A DNA stretch of 64,000 nt from contig CAZASG010000005.1 of NCBI GenBank assembly GCA_964487745.1, positions 67,183 to 131,182 on the forward strand, written 5' to 3'. The stretch is from Desulfolinea sp964487745 (GTDB lineage: Bacteria > Chloroflexota > Anaerolineae > Anaerolineales > Villigracilaceae). Each line of letters begins with the position of its first letter. Positions within the stretch are counted from its first letter, which is position 1. Below the pieces are notes generated by a model. That model was not told the origin of the DNA and ran no database searches. It worked only from the letters and a program-made list of their open reading frames with translations. Shown here one piece after another: positions 43,206 through 51,287 of this stretch. The position numbers and the translations under genes were made by a program.

Positions 43206-43331
43206 ATGAAGCGTTGCTCTCTCTGCACGAGCGTAGGGGAGCTGTTCTTTTTACGAAATCATATTTGCTTTGACTGCGGACTTCGACCTCTGCTCGGCTT
43301 AGCATGCAAATCTCCTCCTATAAAAAACTAA
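43206..43331 (+). CDS. Candidate 41-aa zinc-ribbon micro-protein
   Basis: A short frame opening 14 bp after the transglutaminase-like gene. Its sequence contains CSLC (4-7) and CFDC (21-24), the C-x2-C-x13-C-x2-C spacing of a minimal zinc ribbon, plus a C at 34. No clear Shine-Dalgarno precedes the ATG, so coupling or decay are both possible. The Cys spacing is the only evidence that it is expressed. Confidence 0.4.
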   Translation: MKRCSLCTSVGELFFLRNHICFDCGLRPLLGLACKSPPIKN

Positions 43332-43381
43332 TATTCGCCTCAGCCTTTGACGGTATAATTTGATCGGCTAGTTATAGAAAA

Positions 43382-43423
43382 TAAAGGGGTTGTGTATAAT
43401 CAAATTTATACAAAGCCCCTTTA
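43382..43423. terminator. Hairpin in front of hsp20
   Basis: TAAAGGGG pairs with CCCCTTTA, and the inner TTG-TATAA/TTATACAA parts also pair, leaving a short AT-rich loop. It lies 33 bp before the hsp20 start codon. It may end the upstream transcript or, if the hsp20 promoter is upstream, act as a thermolabile leader structure. No CIRCE element is seen. Confidence 0.5.
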
Positions 43424-43455
43424 TTCTTCCTTCAGATTTGGAGAAGGAGTACGTA

Positions 43456-43872
43456 ATGTCAAAGATCATTCGCAAGATTGCGAAACCATCTGAAAGTACA
43501 AAAGATCAGCATTTGGTCAAACAGGCAATTGGTTGGCAGGTGCAGGTTCGTTCAAAAGTTTGGAGCCCGCCTACCGATTTGTATGAAACCGAAAACGAGT
43601 ACATCGTTCGCATGGAAATTGCCGGGATGCGGGAGGCAGATTTCACGGTAAGCATTGAAGGGAGTTTCCTCGTCATCAGCGGTAGCAGACCTGATGTCCA
43701 GGAGCGATGCGCTTATCATCAAATGGAGATCCGCTGCGGCAGATTTTCCAGCGCTATCAGCCTGCCCAGTCCCGTTGATCTTGAGAATGCCACAGCATCT
43801 TATGAAGATGGATTTTTCGTCGCTACATTGCCCAAGTTGAAGCCTAGCCAAATAATGATACAGGAAGAATAA
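43456..43872 (+). CDS. Hsp20/alpha-crystallin small heat shock protein
   Basis: A 138-residue ATP-independent holdase chaperone. The alpha-crystallin domain runs from SPPTDLYETENEYIVRMEIAG (shown in part) to VISGSRPDV and ends with FFVATLPKLKP. The ATG at 43456 is chosen because AGAAGGAG lies 10 nt before it; an in-frame upstream start is less likely. It is followed by lon after 3 bp, so a protein quality-control operon is formed. The promoter is not clear. Confidence 0.93.
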   Translation: MSKIIRKIAKPSESTKDQHLVKQAIGWQVQVRSKVWSPPTDLYETENEYIVRMEIAGMREADFTVSIEGSFLVISGSRPDVQERCAYHQMEIRCGRFSSAISLPSPVDLENATASYEDGFFVATLPKLKPSQIMIQEE

Positions 43873-43875
43873 TTT

Positions 43876-46431
43876 ATGAGTGCATCACGGTGGCATAATA
43901 ATATTGCCGACTGGTTTGATTGGATTTGGGAAAACGACGCTTCTCTTATGGAATACCTATTGCCTTCACTTTTTGCAGATTTAAAGAAAAATACCGATGA
44001 AGATTCTTCGGGCGATTCCCGATTGCGGGATGCCGAAATGCCGGATACATTGCCTATCTTGCCGCTGCGCGGGGTGGTTGTCTACCCGCAGACCGCCGTC
44101 CCGTTGACGATCGGTCAACCGCGATCTATTAAATTGGTCGACGACATCCTGGCAGGGGATAAGCTGGTGGGCTTGGTTGCCAGCCGCAACCCCGAGATGG
44201 AAGAACCGGGCCCCGAAGATCTCTACACGGTTGGCACGATTGCTACCGTTCATCGATTGCTGCGTGCGCCCGATGGCACCATCCGCTTGCTGGTGCAGGG
44301 GCTCGAACGCTTCCGCCTTGGCGAGATGATCGAGACCGAGCCTTACTTGAAAGCCAAAATTCACCTTGCGCCGGAAATCGAAGAGACCGGCTTGCAAGTG
44401 GACGCTTTGGCACGCAATGCCCGTGACCAATTTGGGCAGATCGCTGAATTGATCCCGTCCTTCCCTGATGAGTTGATCAGTTCGATTGCAGCTCTCATTG
44501 ACCCGCTTGAAACGGTTTATACCATTGCCAACTTCCAGCGTATGGAATTGGACGATGCACAGGAAATCCTGGATATCGATTCGGTTGAATCCAAGCTGCG
44601 TAAGTTGGTTGGTATTTTGGTACGTGAGAATCAGGTTTTGCAGCTTGGACAAAAAATCCAGAACGAAGCCCGCGGCGAGATCGAAAAAGTTCAACGTGAA
44701 TATTTTCTGCGCGAGCAGTTGAAGGCGATTCAAAAAGAGCTTGGTGAGCGTGACGAACAGGCGGTCGAAGTTGAAGAATTTCGTCAAAAGATCGCTGACG
44801 CGAAAATGAGCGAAGAGGCGGAGAAGCAAGCCCTTCATGAGCTGGATCGTATGTCTCGTCTACCGAGTGCAGCAGCTGAGTATGGTGTTATTCGCACTTA
44901 TCTCGATTGGCTGGTCTCCTTGCCCTGGTCGAAGGGGACTGACGATAATCTTGATATCACCCATGCCCGAGATGTTCTGAACAAGGATCATTACGGATTG
45001 GAAGATGTCAAAGAACGTATTTTGGAATTTCTTGCCATTCGTGGACTGCGTCTTCAGCGTGAGGGCACTCTTCAAAAGAGCACAGATAGGATCCGTCGCG
45101 AACGCGAGGGTGTCATTTTATGCTTTGCAGGTCCTCCGGGGGTTGGTAAAACTTCATTAGGGCGCTCGATTGCCCACGCGATGGGGCGTGAGTTCATCCG
45201 CATTTCGCTTGGCGGCGTGCGCGACGAAGCGGAGATTCGCGGGCATCGCCGCACTTATATAGGTGCCCTGCCCGGGCGTATCCTGCAAGCCCTGCGTCGT
45301 GCTGAGACGAAAAACCCTGTCTTCATGCTGGATGAGATCGATAAACTTTCCGCCAGCTTCCAGGGGAACCCTGCCTCGGCGCTGCTCGAAGTCCTTGACC
45401 CTGAACAAAATTCAGAATTTCGCGATCATTACCTTGAAGTGGCTTTCGATCTTTCACAAGTCATGTTTATTACGACCGCGAATACCCTTAGCACTATCCC
45501 GCGTCCACTTTTAGATCGTATGGAAGTGATCCATCTTTCTGGTTACACTGAGCAGGAGAAAATCCAGATCGCGAAGGGTTATCTGATCCCGCGCCAGATC
45601 ATGGAGAATAGCCTCTATAAAAAAGAAGCCCGTTTTACGGTCGCTAGCCTACGGAAGATCATTAATCAATATACGCGCGAAGCCGGTGTCCGCAGCCTCG
45701 AGCGCCAGATCGGTTCGATCTGCCGCAAGATCGGTACTCTGATCACCGAAGGAAAGGAATATGACCCGAAGGTTACACCAGAAGCTGTTGAGGAATATCT
45801 CGATCATCCCCTTTATCTGGATGCGGAAGATCTGAAAAAACGCGTCTCTATTCCGGGCGTGGCGGCAGGTTTAGCATGGACGAGCTACGGCGGCAATGTT
45901 CTCTTTGTGGAAGCGACCAGCATGACAGGCGCAAAGGGTTTTCAGATCACTGGCTCTTTGGGCAGCGTCATGCAAGAGTCTGCGCGCGCGGGTCTCTCTT
46001 ATGTCCGCTCGCACGCGGATGAACTGGGTATCGAAGCTGATTTTTATGAGAAGCAGGATATTCACCTCCACGTCCCTGCCGGGGCACAGCGCAAGGATGG
46101 GCCTTCGGCAGGCGTGACCATGATCACAGCTCTCGTTTCTCTTCTTTCTAGACGTAAAGTGAAAAAAGAGGTCGGCATGACAGGCGAGATCACCCTGCGT
46201 GGACGCGTCTTGCCTATTGGCGGCTTGAAAGAAAAAGTCCTCGCAGCGCATCGTTTTGGTCTGCGAACCATCATCCTGCCAAAACGGAATGAAGTTGACC
46301 TCGATGACATCCCTAATGAGGTCAAAAAAGTGATGACCTTTATCCCGGTTGAAACTGTAGACGAAGTCCTCGAAGCTGCTCTGGAGAAAAGGGTTTCCAG
46401 AAAAAAGAAGATAACAAAGAAAAGCGAGTAG
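43876..46431 (+). CDS. lon: ATP-dependent Lon protease
   Basis: An 851-residue AAA+ serine protease that degrades misfolded and regulatory proteins. The LON substrate-binding domain starts about residue 57 (LPILPLRGVVVYPQTAVP). Walker A is GPPGVGKT at 419-426, and the catalytic dyad is S744 (DGPSAGV) and K787 (GGLKEK). An N-terminal extension of about 55 residues (ADWFDWIWENDASLME) precedes the usual start of the family, perhaps a targeting or interaction tail. The C-terminus is Lys-rich. It is coupled to hsp20 by a 3-bp gap. Confidence 0.96.
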   Translation: MSASRWHNNIADWFDWIWENDASLMEYLLPSLFADLKKNTDEDSSGDSRLRDAEMPDTLPILPLRGVVVYPQTAVPLTIGQPRSIKLVDDILAGDKLVGLVASRNPEMEEPGPEDLYTVGTIATVHRLLRAPDGTIRLLVQGLERFRLGEMIETEPYLKAKIHLAPEIEETGLQVDALARNARDQFGQIAELIPSFPDELISSIAALIDPLETVYTIANFQRMELDDAQEILDIDSVESKLRKLVGILVRENQVLQLGQKIQNEARGEIEKVQREYFLREQLKAIQKELGERDEQAVEVEEFRQKIADAKMSEEAEKQALHELDRMSRLPSAAAEYGVIRTYLDWLVSLPWSKGTDDNLDITHARDVLNKDHYGLEDVKERILEFLAIRGLRLQREGTLQKSTDRIRREREGVILCFAGPPGVGKTSLGRSIAHAMGREFIRISLGGVRDEAEIRGHRRTYIGALPGRILQALRRAETKNPVFMLDEIDKLSASFQGNPASALLEVLDPEQNSEFRDHYLEVAFDLSQVMFITTANTLSTIPRPLLDRMEVIHLSGYTEQEKIQIAKGYLIPRQIMENSLYKKEARFTVASLRKIINQYTREAGVRSLERQIGSICRKIGTLITEGKEYDPKVTPEAVEEYLDHPLYLDAEDLKKRVSIPGVAAGLAWTSYGGNVLFVEATSMTGAKGFQITGSLGSVMQESARAGLSYVRSHADELGIEADFYEKQDIHLHVPAGAQRKDGPSAGVTMITALVSLLSRRKVKKEVGMTGEITLRGRVLPIGGLKEKVLAAHRFGLRTIILPKRNEVDLDDIPNEVKKVMTFIPVETVDEVLEAALEKRVSRKKKITKKSE

Positions 46432-46436
46432 CAATA

Positions 46437-46793
46437 ATGCCTAAAGTATTTTTAGCGGAAGATGACGAAACCATGGTCACCTTGTTAAAAACATTATTGG
46501 AGATCGAAGGTTTTGAAGTCGTCAATGTAGATGTCTCCTCGGGAGATTTATTACCCTTGCTCAAAAACGACGTTCCGGAAATTTTATTGTTGGATGTGAA
46601 CCTGCCCGGGCAAAATGGCTTGGAAATCGTCCGCGAAATGCGTCAGAATAACCTTTTTGCGAACACGCGTATTGTCATGGCTTCGGGGATGAGTCTTGAA
46701 AAAGAATGCCTCGAAAGCGGTGCTGACGATTTTCTGCTCAAGCCCTATATGCCTGATGCCTTGATTGATGTGTTAAAAAAATACGTTAATTAG
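46437..46793 (+). CDS. Single-domain response regulator (receiver)
   Basis: A 118-residue CheY-like receiver. The acidic pair EDDE is at the N-terminus, the phospho-acceptor Asp in ILLLDVNLPGQNG, a Ser in MASGM and a Lys in LLKPYMP. No output domain is present, so it must act through a partner. It lies 5 bp downstream of lon, and the cognate kinase is not adjacent. Confidence 0.93.
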   Translation: MPKVFLAEDDETMVTLLKTLLEIEGFEVVNVDVSSGDLLPLLKNDVPEILLLDVNLPGQNGLEIVREMRQNNLFANTRIVMASGMSLEKECLESGADDFLLKPYMPDALIDVLKKYVN

Positions 46794-47222
46794 ATGACTG
46801 TCACGATCCGCCCTTTTTCATTTTCTAAGGATTATGATGCTGTCTACGATCTTTGGGAAAATGCCGGAGAGGGGATTCATCTTCGACGTTCCGATTCCCC
46901 TGAAGAGATCAAAAAGAAACTCGCTCGTGACCCGGATCTGTTCCTCGTTGCCGAGGCGGATGGTTCGGTCCTCGGCACAGTGATGGGCGGCTTCGACGGT
47001 CGACGGGGTATGATGTATCATCTCGCTGTGGCTGTTGAACATCGCTGCAAGGGGATTGCCAACCTCCTTGTTGATGCTCTTGAAGAAGGTTTACGAGCAA
47101 AGGGATGTATTCGTTACTACTTGCTGGTGACCAAAGATAACGATGAAGCAATTCAGTTCTACCAGTCCCGTGGATGGGAGAATATGAATGATCTTCACGC
47201 ATTTGCGAAAAATTTGGATTAG
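46794..47222 (+). CDS. GNAT family N-acetyltransferase (RimI-like)
   Basis: A 142-residue acyltransferase. The acetyl-CoA loop is EHRCKGIANLL, followed by the ending NDEAIQFYQSRGWEN. The start is directly after the previous stop codon. The YpeA/RimI-like size is usual; substrate is unknown. Confidence 0.9.
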   Translation: MTVTIRPFSFSKDYDAVYDLWENAGEGIHLRRSDSPEEIKKKLARDPDLFLVAEADGSVLGTVMGGFDGRRGMMYHLAVAVEHRCKGIANLLVDALEEGLRAKGCIRYYLLVTKDNDEAIQFYQSRGWENMNDLHAFAKNLD

Positions 47223-47226
47223 ATAA

Positions 47227-47721
47227 ATGAACATCCGTATTGGAATACTTACTATTTCTGACCGTTCTTTCCGTGGCGAACGAGATGATGCCTCTGGCCC
47301 CGTCTTGGTCGAGATGGCAAAGAAGCAAGACTGGAGTGTGGTTGAAACCCTCATCGTTCCCGATGAGGTGGATGTCTTGCGTGACACACTCATTCTCTGG
47401 GCAGACAGCGGCGATATGGATATTATCTTGACCACAGGCGGCACTGGATTTGCTCCTCGCGATATCACGCCTGAAGCCACACGTTCTGTTGCAGATAAAC
47501 TCGCTCCTGGACTAACAGAAGCCATGCGCGCTGAAAGCCTGAAGGTCACGCCGCATGCTATGCTCTCGCGCTCTGTGACGGGGATTCGTGGGCGAGCGCT
47601 CATCGTCAATTTACCAGGCAGTCCCAAGGCGGCGCGTGAAAATTTGGAGGTCGTTTTGCCTGTACTAGAGCACGCTGTGCAATTACTGAGGGAAGACGAA
47701 AGCGCTGAGGCAAGTCACTAA
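47227..47721 (+). CDS. mog: Molybdopterin adenylyltransferase (MogA/MoaB family)
   Basis: A 164-residue enzyme that activates molybdopterin with ATP during molybdenum cofactor synthesis. Motifs are GILTISDRSFRGERDD, ILTTGGTGFAPRDITPEAT and NLPGSPKAARENL. The length matches the family. It starts 4 bp after the acetyltransferase. No other moa/moe genes lie in the window. Confidence 0.94.
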   Translation: MNIRIGILTISDRSFRGERDDASGPVLVEMAKKQDWSVVETLIVPDEVDVLRDTLILWADSGDMDIILTTGGTGFAPRDITPEATRSVADKLAPGLTEAMRAESLKVTPHAMLSRSVTGIRGRALIVNLPGSPKAARENLEVVLPVLEHAVQLLREDESAEASH

Positions 47722-47728
47722 ATCCTGA

Positions 47729-47734
47729 TATAAT
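47729..47734 (+). promoter_or_regulatory. -10 element of efp
   Basis: A consensus TATAAT lies 38 bp before the efp start codon. The -35 is weak (TGAGGC at 17 nt). Confidence 0.45.
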
Positions 47735-47772
47735 CCCGCTGTTAGAAATTTATACTTGAAAGGTTATTTTTT

Positions 47773-48330
47773 ATGAAAGACGCAAATGAACTTCGCAAAG
47801 GCGTGATCTTTGAACTCGATGGTGATCTTTATAAAGTAAAAGATTATCACCATAATAAAACTGCACGTGGTGGAGCGACAATCCGCATTAAGGCACAGAA
47901 TATGCGCAGCGGCGCCAATATTGAACGCACTTTTAATTCCGGCGAACGCGTACAGGATATTCGCCTGGATTATCACAAAGTGCAGTACCTTTACAATGAT
48001 GGTGATTTCTATTACTTCATGGACAACAAAACCTACGAACAACCATCTATCAGTGCTACAATGCTTGGCGACCTTGTTGGCTACCTGACTGAAGGCTTGG
48101 CTGTCAAACTCACCTTTTATGGCGATGAGCCTTTGGATGTTGAATTGCCCACTTCTGTAGAGCTTGAAGTGACGTCAGCTGAAGTTGCTGTACGTGGCGA
48201 TACCGCCACCGGCGTAACGAAAAAGGTGGTTTGCGAAACAGGGCTGGAGGTTCAGGCGCCCAACTTTATCGAGGTCGGCAACAGGATCAAAGTCGACACT
48301 CGTACTGGGGAATATCTGACCCGCGTCTAA
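47773..48330 (+). CDS. efp: Elongation factor P
   Basis: A 185-residue translation factor that rescues ribosomes at polyproline stretches. The three OB/KOW domains are recognisable: ELRKGVIFELDGDLYKV, VQDIRLDYHKVQYLY and GNRIKVDTRTGEYL. The loop that is modified in other bacteria reads HHNKTARGGA. Its tip is R32 where E. coli has a beta-lysylated Lys; Arg at this site is rhamnosylated by EarP in some proteobacteria. No modification gene is adjacent. It is followed by a terminator. Confidence 0.95.
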   Translation: MKDANELRKGVIFELDGDLYKVKDYHHNKTARGGATIRIKAQNMRSGANIERTFNSGERVQDIRLDYHKVQYLYNDGDFYYFMDNKTYEQPSISATMLGDLVGYLTEGLAVKLTFYGDEPLDVELPTSVELEVTSAEVAVRGDTATGVTKKVVCETGLEVQAPNFIEVGNRIKVDTRTGEYLTRV

Positions 48331-48354
48331 TTATTTTTTCACTCAAAAGAGAAT

Positions 48355-48378
48355 GTCCCCGCAAGGGGACAGTTTTTT
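48355..48378 (+). terminator. Terminator after efp
   Basis: GTCCCC pairs with GGGGAC around a GCAA tetraloop, followed by AG and six T. It stands between efp and the next gene's ribosome binding site. Confidence 0.9.
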
Positions 48379-48401
48379 ATCAATATCAGGAGGCTTTTTC
48401 T

Positions 48402-48737
48402 ATGCGTACCCCCGCAGGATTTGAATGCCCTCATTTTTATGGTGATTACCACCGCGGAAGAGACCGCGAAGAATGTCGTCTCTTAGAAGGTTCACAGCCC
48501 CCACAAGACTGGGCGCCGAGTCTTTGCGAGACATGCCCCGTGCCCGGGATATTGCGTGCAAATGCCTGCAAGCATATGCGTTTGAACGCGGAAGTTACTC
48601 GTTCGGTTTTTGATCTCTTTCAGCGCCGTGTGCGTGTAAGCGCTTCTTGCGAAAAGACCTTGCGAGACGTCGCCCAGCCGGAGATCGGTTGTGGCGAATG
48701 CCATCCACTGCCGCCTATATTCGAGGTAAAAGAATGA
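48402..48737 (+). CDS. Cys-rich conserved hypothetical protein
   Basis: A 111-residue soluble protein with eight Cys, including ECPHF, ECRLL, CETCPVPG, ACKHM and CGECHP, a pattern suggesting a metal or Fe-S site. The ATG is chosen because AGGAGG lies 8 nt upstream; a longer in-frame extension runs back into efp. Its end overlaps the HAD gene by 4 bp (ATGA), so the two are coupled. No function is known to me. Confidence 0.75.
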   Translation: MRTPAGFECPHFYGDYHRGRDREECRLLEGSQPPQDWAPSLCETCPVPGILRANACKHMRLNAEVTRSVFDLFQRRVRVSASCEKTLRDVAQPEIGCGECHPLPPIFEVKE

Positions 48738-49927
48738 CCCTGACGCTTCTGCTTGATCTTGACGATACCCTGCTCGACTCGAATATGGATGATTTTATCC
48801 CGGTCTATTTTCAGGCGCTGGGAAAGGAGATGGCATCCTATGTTGACCCAGAGATCATGCTCAAGTATCTTATGGTTGGCACAAATGTGATGCTTGAACA
48901 CGATAGCCCGGGAGAGACTTTGATGGATGTCTTTGATCCCAACTTTTATCCACATCTCAACGCAGGACGAGATGTTCTTGATCCTGCATTGGAGCGATTC
49001 TACAATGAAGTTTTCCCGACTTTATCCTATCTCACCAAGCCGCGTCCCGAGGCTGTGGAACTGGTCGAGTGGGCGTTCGCACAAGGGTATCGTGTGGCGA
49101 TCTCCACCAATCCGCTTTTTCCGCAGGCTGCTGTTCTACACCGTTTGCGCTGGGCAGGTCTAGACCCGGAAAATTATGACTTTGAAGTGATCTCTTCTTT
49201 TGAAGGTTTCCACTTCAGCAAGCCCAATCCCGCTTATTTGGCAGAGGTGCTGGGGCAGATGGGCTGGCCCGAAGGACAGGTTCTTGTCGTTGGTGATGAC
49301 CCCATTCGAGATATGGTCGCTGCCGAGGAGATGGGGCTTGCCATGTACTGGATCGCAGATAAAGATGCTCTCCTTCCTGAAGGGCGTGCCCCCATTGCGG
49401 GGCAGGGTAGCATCGAGGAGTTGCGTTCTTGGTTGGAATCTCTCGACGAAGAGATGCTTTTGCCACGATATCAAACCCAAACCGCGATCGTTGCGACAGC
49501 GAAGGCGATTCCCGCCGCGTTGCAAACGCTCCTGGCTGACTTGCCTCCCGAAGCATGGATGCAAAAGCCCGATGCTGATGAGTGGTCGATCGTTGAGGTT
49601 TTGGGACATCTCCGCGATGTGGAGCGCGAGGTGAATTTGCCCCGCATCCAGCAATTTTTGAAAGAAGAGAATCCCTTTATCACTGCTGATGATACCGATC
49701 TCTGGGTTACAGAGCGTGGTTATGCCAAGCAGAGCGGCAAAGAAACGCTACGTGATTTTGTCGCTGCACGGTTGGAAACAATTGCGATCCTGCAGCACCT
49801 AAGTGAAGCTGATTGGCAGCGCTCGGGGCGTCATGCCATTTTCGGGCCGATCACATTGCAAGAGCAATTGGGTTTTATGGCCGAGCATGATCGGGTACAT
49901 ATTCGACAAATATACAAGCTTCTCTGA
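48734..49927 (+). CDS. HAD-superfamily hydrolase fused to DinB-like domain
   Basis: A 397-residue fusion. The HAD domain (about 1-225) has LLDLDDTLLDS with the nucleophile Asp, ISTN, the Lys in FSKPNPAY, and the acidic VVGDDPIRDM. The C-terminal 150 residues resemble DinB/YfiT four-helix proteins (WSIVEVLGHLRDVE and AEHDRVHIRQI, with three His that could bind a metal). The ATG overlaps the previous stop codon. HAD phosphatases act on sugar or nucleotide phosphates; the role of the DinB part is unknown. Confidence 0.88.
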   Translation: MTLTLLLDLDDTLLDSNMDDFIPVYFQALGKEMASYVDPEIMLKYLMVGTNVMLEHDSPGETLMDVFDPNFYPHLNAGRDVLDPALERFYNEVFPTLSYLTKPRPEAVELVEWAFAQGYRVAISTNPLFPQAAVLHRLRWAGLDPENYDFEVISSFEGFHFSKPNPAYLAEVLGQMGWPEGQVLVVGDDPIRDMVAAEEMGLAMYWIADKDALLPEGRAPIAGQGSIEELRSWLESLDEEMLLPRYQTQTAIVATAKAIPAALQTLLADLPPEAWMQKPDADEWSIVEVLGHLRDVEREVNLPRIQQFLKEENPFITADDTDLWVTERGYAKQSGKETLRDFVAARLETIAILQHLSEADWQRSGRHAIFGPITLQEQLGFMAEHDRVHIRQIYKLL

Positions 49928-50003
49928 TCCGTTTTGATTTTCTGAAGTAAATCAGATAAATCGTATCCCTTTCACAAAAGTTGGGTTATATCCTTCAGAC
50001 CTA

Positions 50004-50033
50004 TGGGACAAGCATTTGCTTGTCCCATTTTTA
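50004..50033 (+). terminator. Terminator-like hairpin in the fabF leader
   Basis: TGGGACAAGC and GCTTGTCCCA form a perfect 10-bp stem around ATTT, followed by TTTTTA. It ends only 12 bp before the fabF start codon, so no promoter fits between them. It may terminate the HAD gene transcript or attenuate fabF expression from a promoter near 49936-49965 (TTGATT, 17 nt, TAAATC). Confidence 0.8.
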
Positions 50034-50044
50034 TAGGAGAAAAA

Positions 50045-51286
50045 ATGCGAAAACGAGTTGTTATCACCGGCTTGGGCGCGATCAGCCCGGTCGGATTGAG
50101 TGTAGAAGAAATCTGGGACGCGCTGCTGGCGGGGAAGTCGGGCGCTGCACCAATTACCCATTTTGATGCCAGCGACCATAAAACCCACTTTGCAGCAGAA
50201 GTGAAAGGTTTTGATGCCGAAACGCTTTTCGGGCGCCGTGAAGCCCGCCGTATGGATCGCTACTCCCAATTTGCGTTAGCAGCCGCTCAACAAGCGGTAG
50301 CGAATGCAAAATTAGAGATCGCCAATGATAATCGTGACAGGATCGGTGCGCTCATTGGCACTGGTATTGGCGGGATCGGGACGTTGCTCGAGCAGGCTGA
50401 TTTGATGCAGAAACGGGACGCATCGCGCGTGAGCCCCTTCTTGATTCCGATGATGTTAGCGGATACTGCTCCTGGCATGATCGCCATAAACCTGGGTGTG
50501 CGGGGTCCCAATATGTCGGTGGTGACCGCCTGTGCAACGGGTTCCAACGCCCTCGGTGAAGCTGCGGAGATCATTCGACGCGGCAGCGCAGATGTGATGA
50601 TCACTGGTGGAGGCGAGGCGGCAATTGTCAAGTTGACGATGGCAGGCATGAACTCGATGGGCGCACTCTCCACTCGAAACGATGACCCGACCAAAGCCTC
50701 ACGTCCTTTTGACGCAAATCGTGATGGCTTTTTAATGGGGGAAGGAGCGGCTGTGCTTATCCTTGAATCGCTTGAGCATGCTCAAGCACGTGGTGCGAAT
50801 GTTTTGGCCGAGGTTTCCGGTTACGGCACCACCGATGATGCTTACCATATTTCTGCACCTGCGGAGGGGGGCGAGGGGGCTGCACTTTGTATGCAACTCG
50901 CGTTAGAAAACGCGGGATTAACGGTGGATGATATTGGCTATATCAATGCTCATGGTACGAGCACCAAACTCAATGACAAGGGCGAAACGGCAGCCATCAA
51001 GACTGTTTTTAGTGAGCGTGCTTATCAGATCCCGGTTTCATCCACCAAGTCGATGACAGGGCATTTGTTGGGCGCATCCGGCGCATTGGAAGCCTTGATC
51101 TGCACAAAAGCTTTGAACGAGGGCATTCTTCCACCCACGATCAATTACGAAACCCCTGACCCTGAATGTGATCTGGATTATGTTCCGAACAAGCCACGCA
51201 AAGCGCAAGTGAAACACGCGCTCTCGAATTCTTTCGGTTTTGGCGGGCATAACGCAACTGTGATCATTAGTCGTTACGAGGCATAA
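50045..51286 (+). CDS. fabF: 3-oxoacyl-ACP synthase II
   Basis: A 413-residue condensing enzyme that elongates acyl-ACP with malonyl-ACP in fatty acid synthesis. It starts MRKRVVITGLGAISPVG. The nucleophile Cys lies in VTACATGSNA, the catalytic His residues in NAHGTSTKLND and TKSMTGHLLGASGA, and the end has NSFGFGGHNA. TAGGAG precedes the ATG. Paired with fabH 1 bp downstream. Confidence 0.96.
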   Translation: MRKRVVITGLGAISPVGLSVEEIWDALLAGKSGAAPITHFDASDHKTHFAAEVKGFDAETLFGRREARRMDRYSQFALAAAQQAVANAKLEIANDNRDRIGALIGTGIGGIGTLLEQADLMQKRDASRVSPFLIPMMLADTAPGMIAINLGVRGPNMSVVTACATGSNALGEAAEIIRRGSADVMITGGGEAAIVKLTMAGMNSMGALSTRNDDPTKASRPFDANRDGFLMGEGAAVLILESLEHAQARGANVLAEVSGYGTTDDAYHISAPAEGGEGAALCMQLALENAGLTVDDIGYINAHGTSTKLNDKGETAAIKTVFSERAYQIPVSSTKSMTGHLLGASGALEALICTKALNEGILPPTINYETPDPECDLDYVPNKPRKAQVKHALSNSFGFGGHNATVIISRYEA

Positions 51287-51287
51287 A

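Noticed and set aside
43108..43305. Minus-strand 65-codon frame behind a good GGAGGAG
   Set aside because: It runs antisense into the transglutaminase-like gene, has no recognisable domain, and conflicts with the zinc-ribbon frame on the plus strand.
43332..43455. CIRCE (HrcA) element upstream of hsp20-lon
   Set aside because: No TTAGCACTC / GAGTGCTAA inverted repeat is present.
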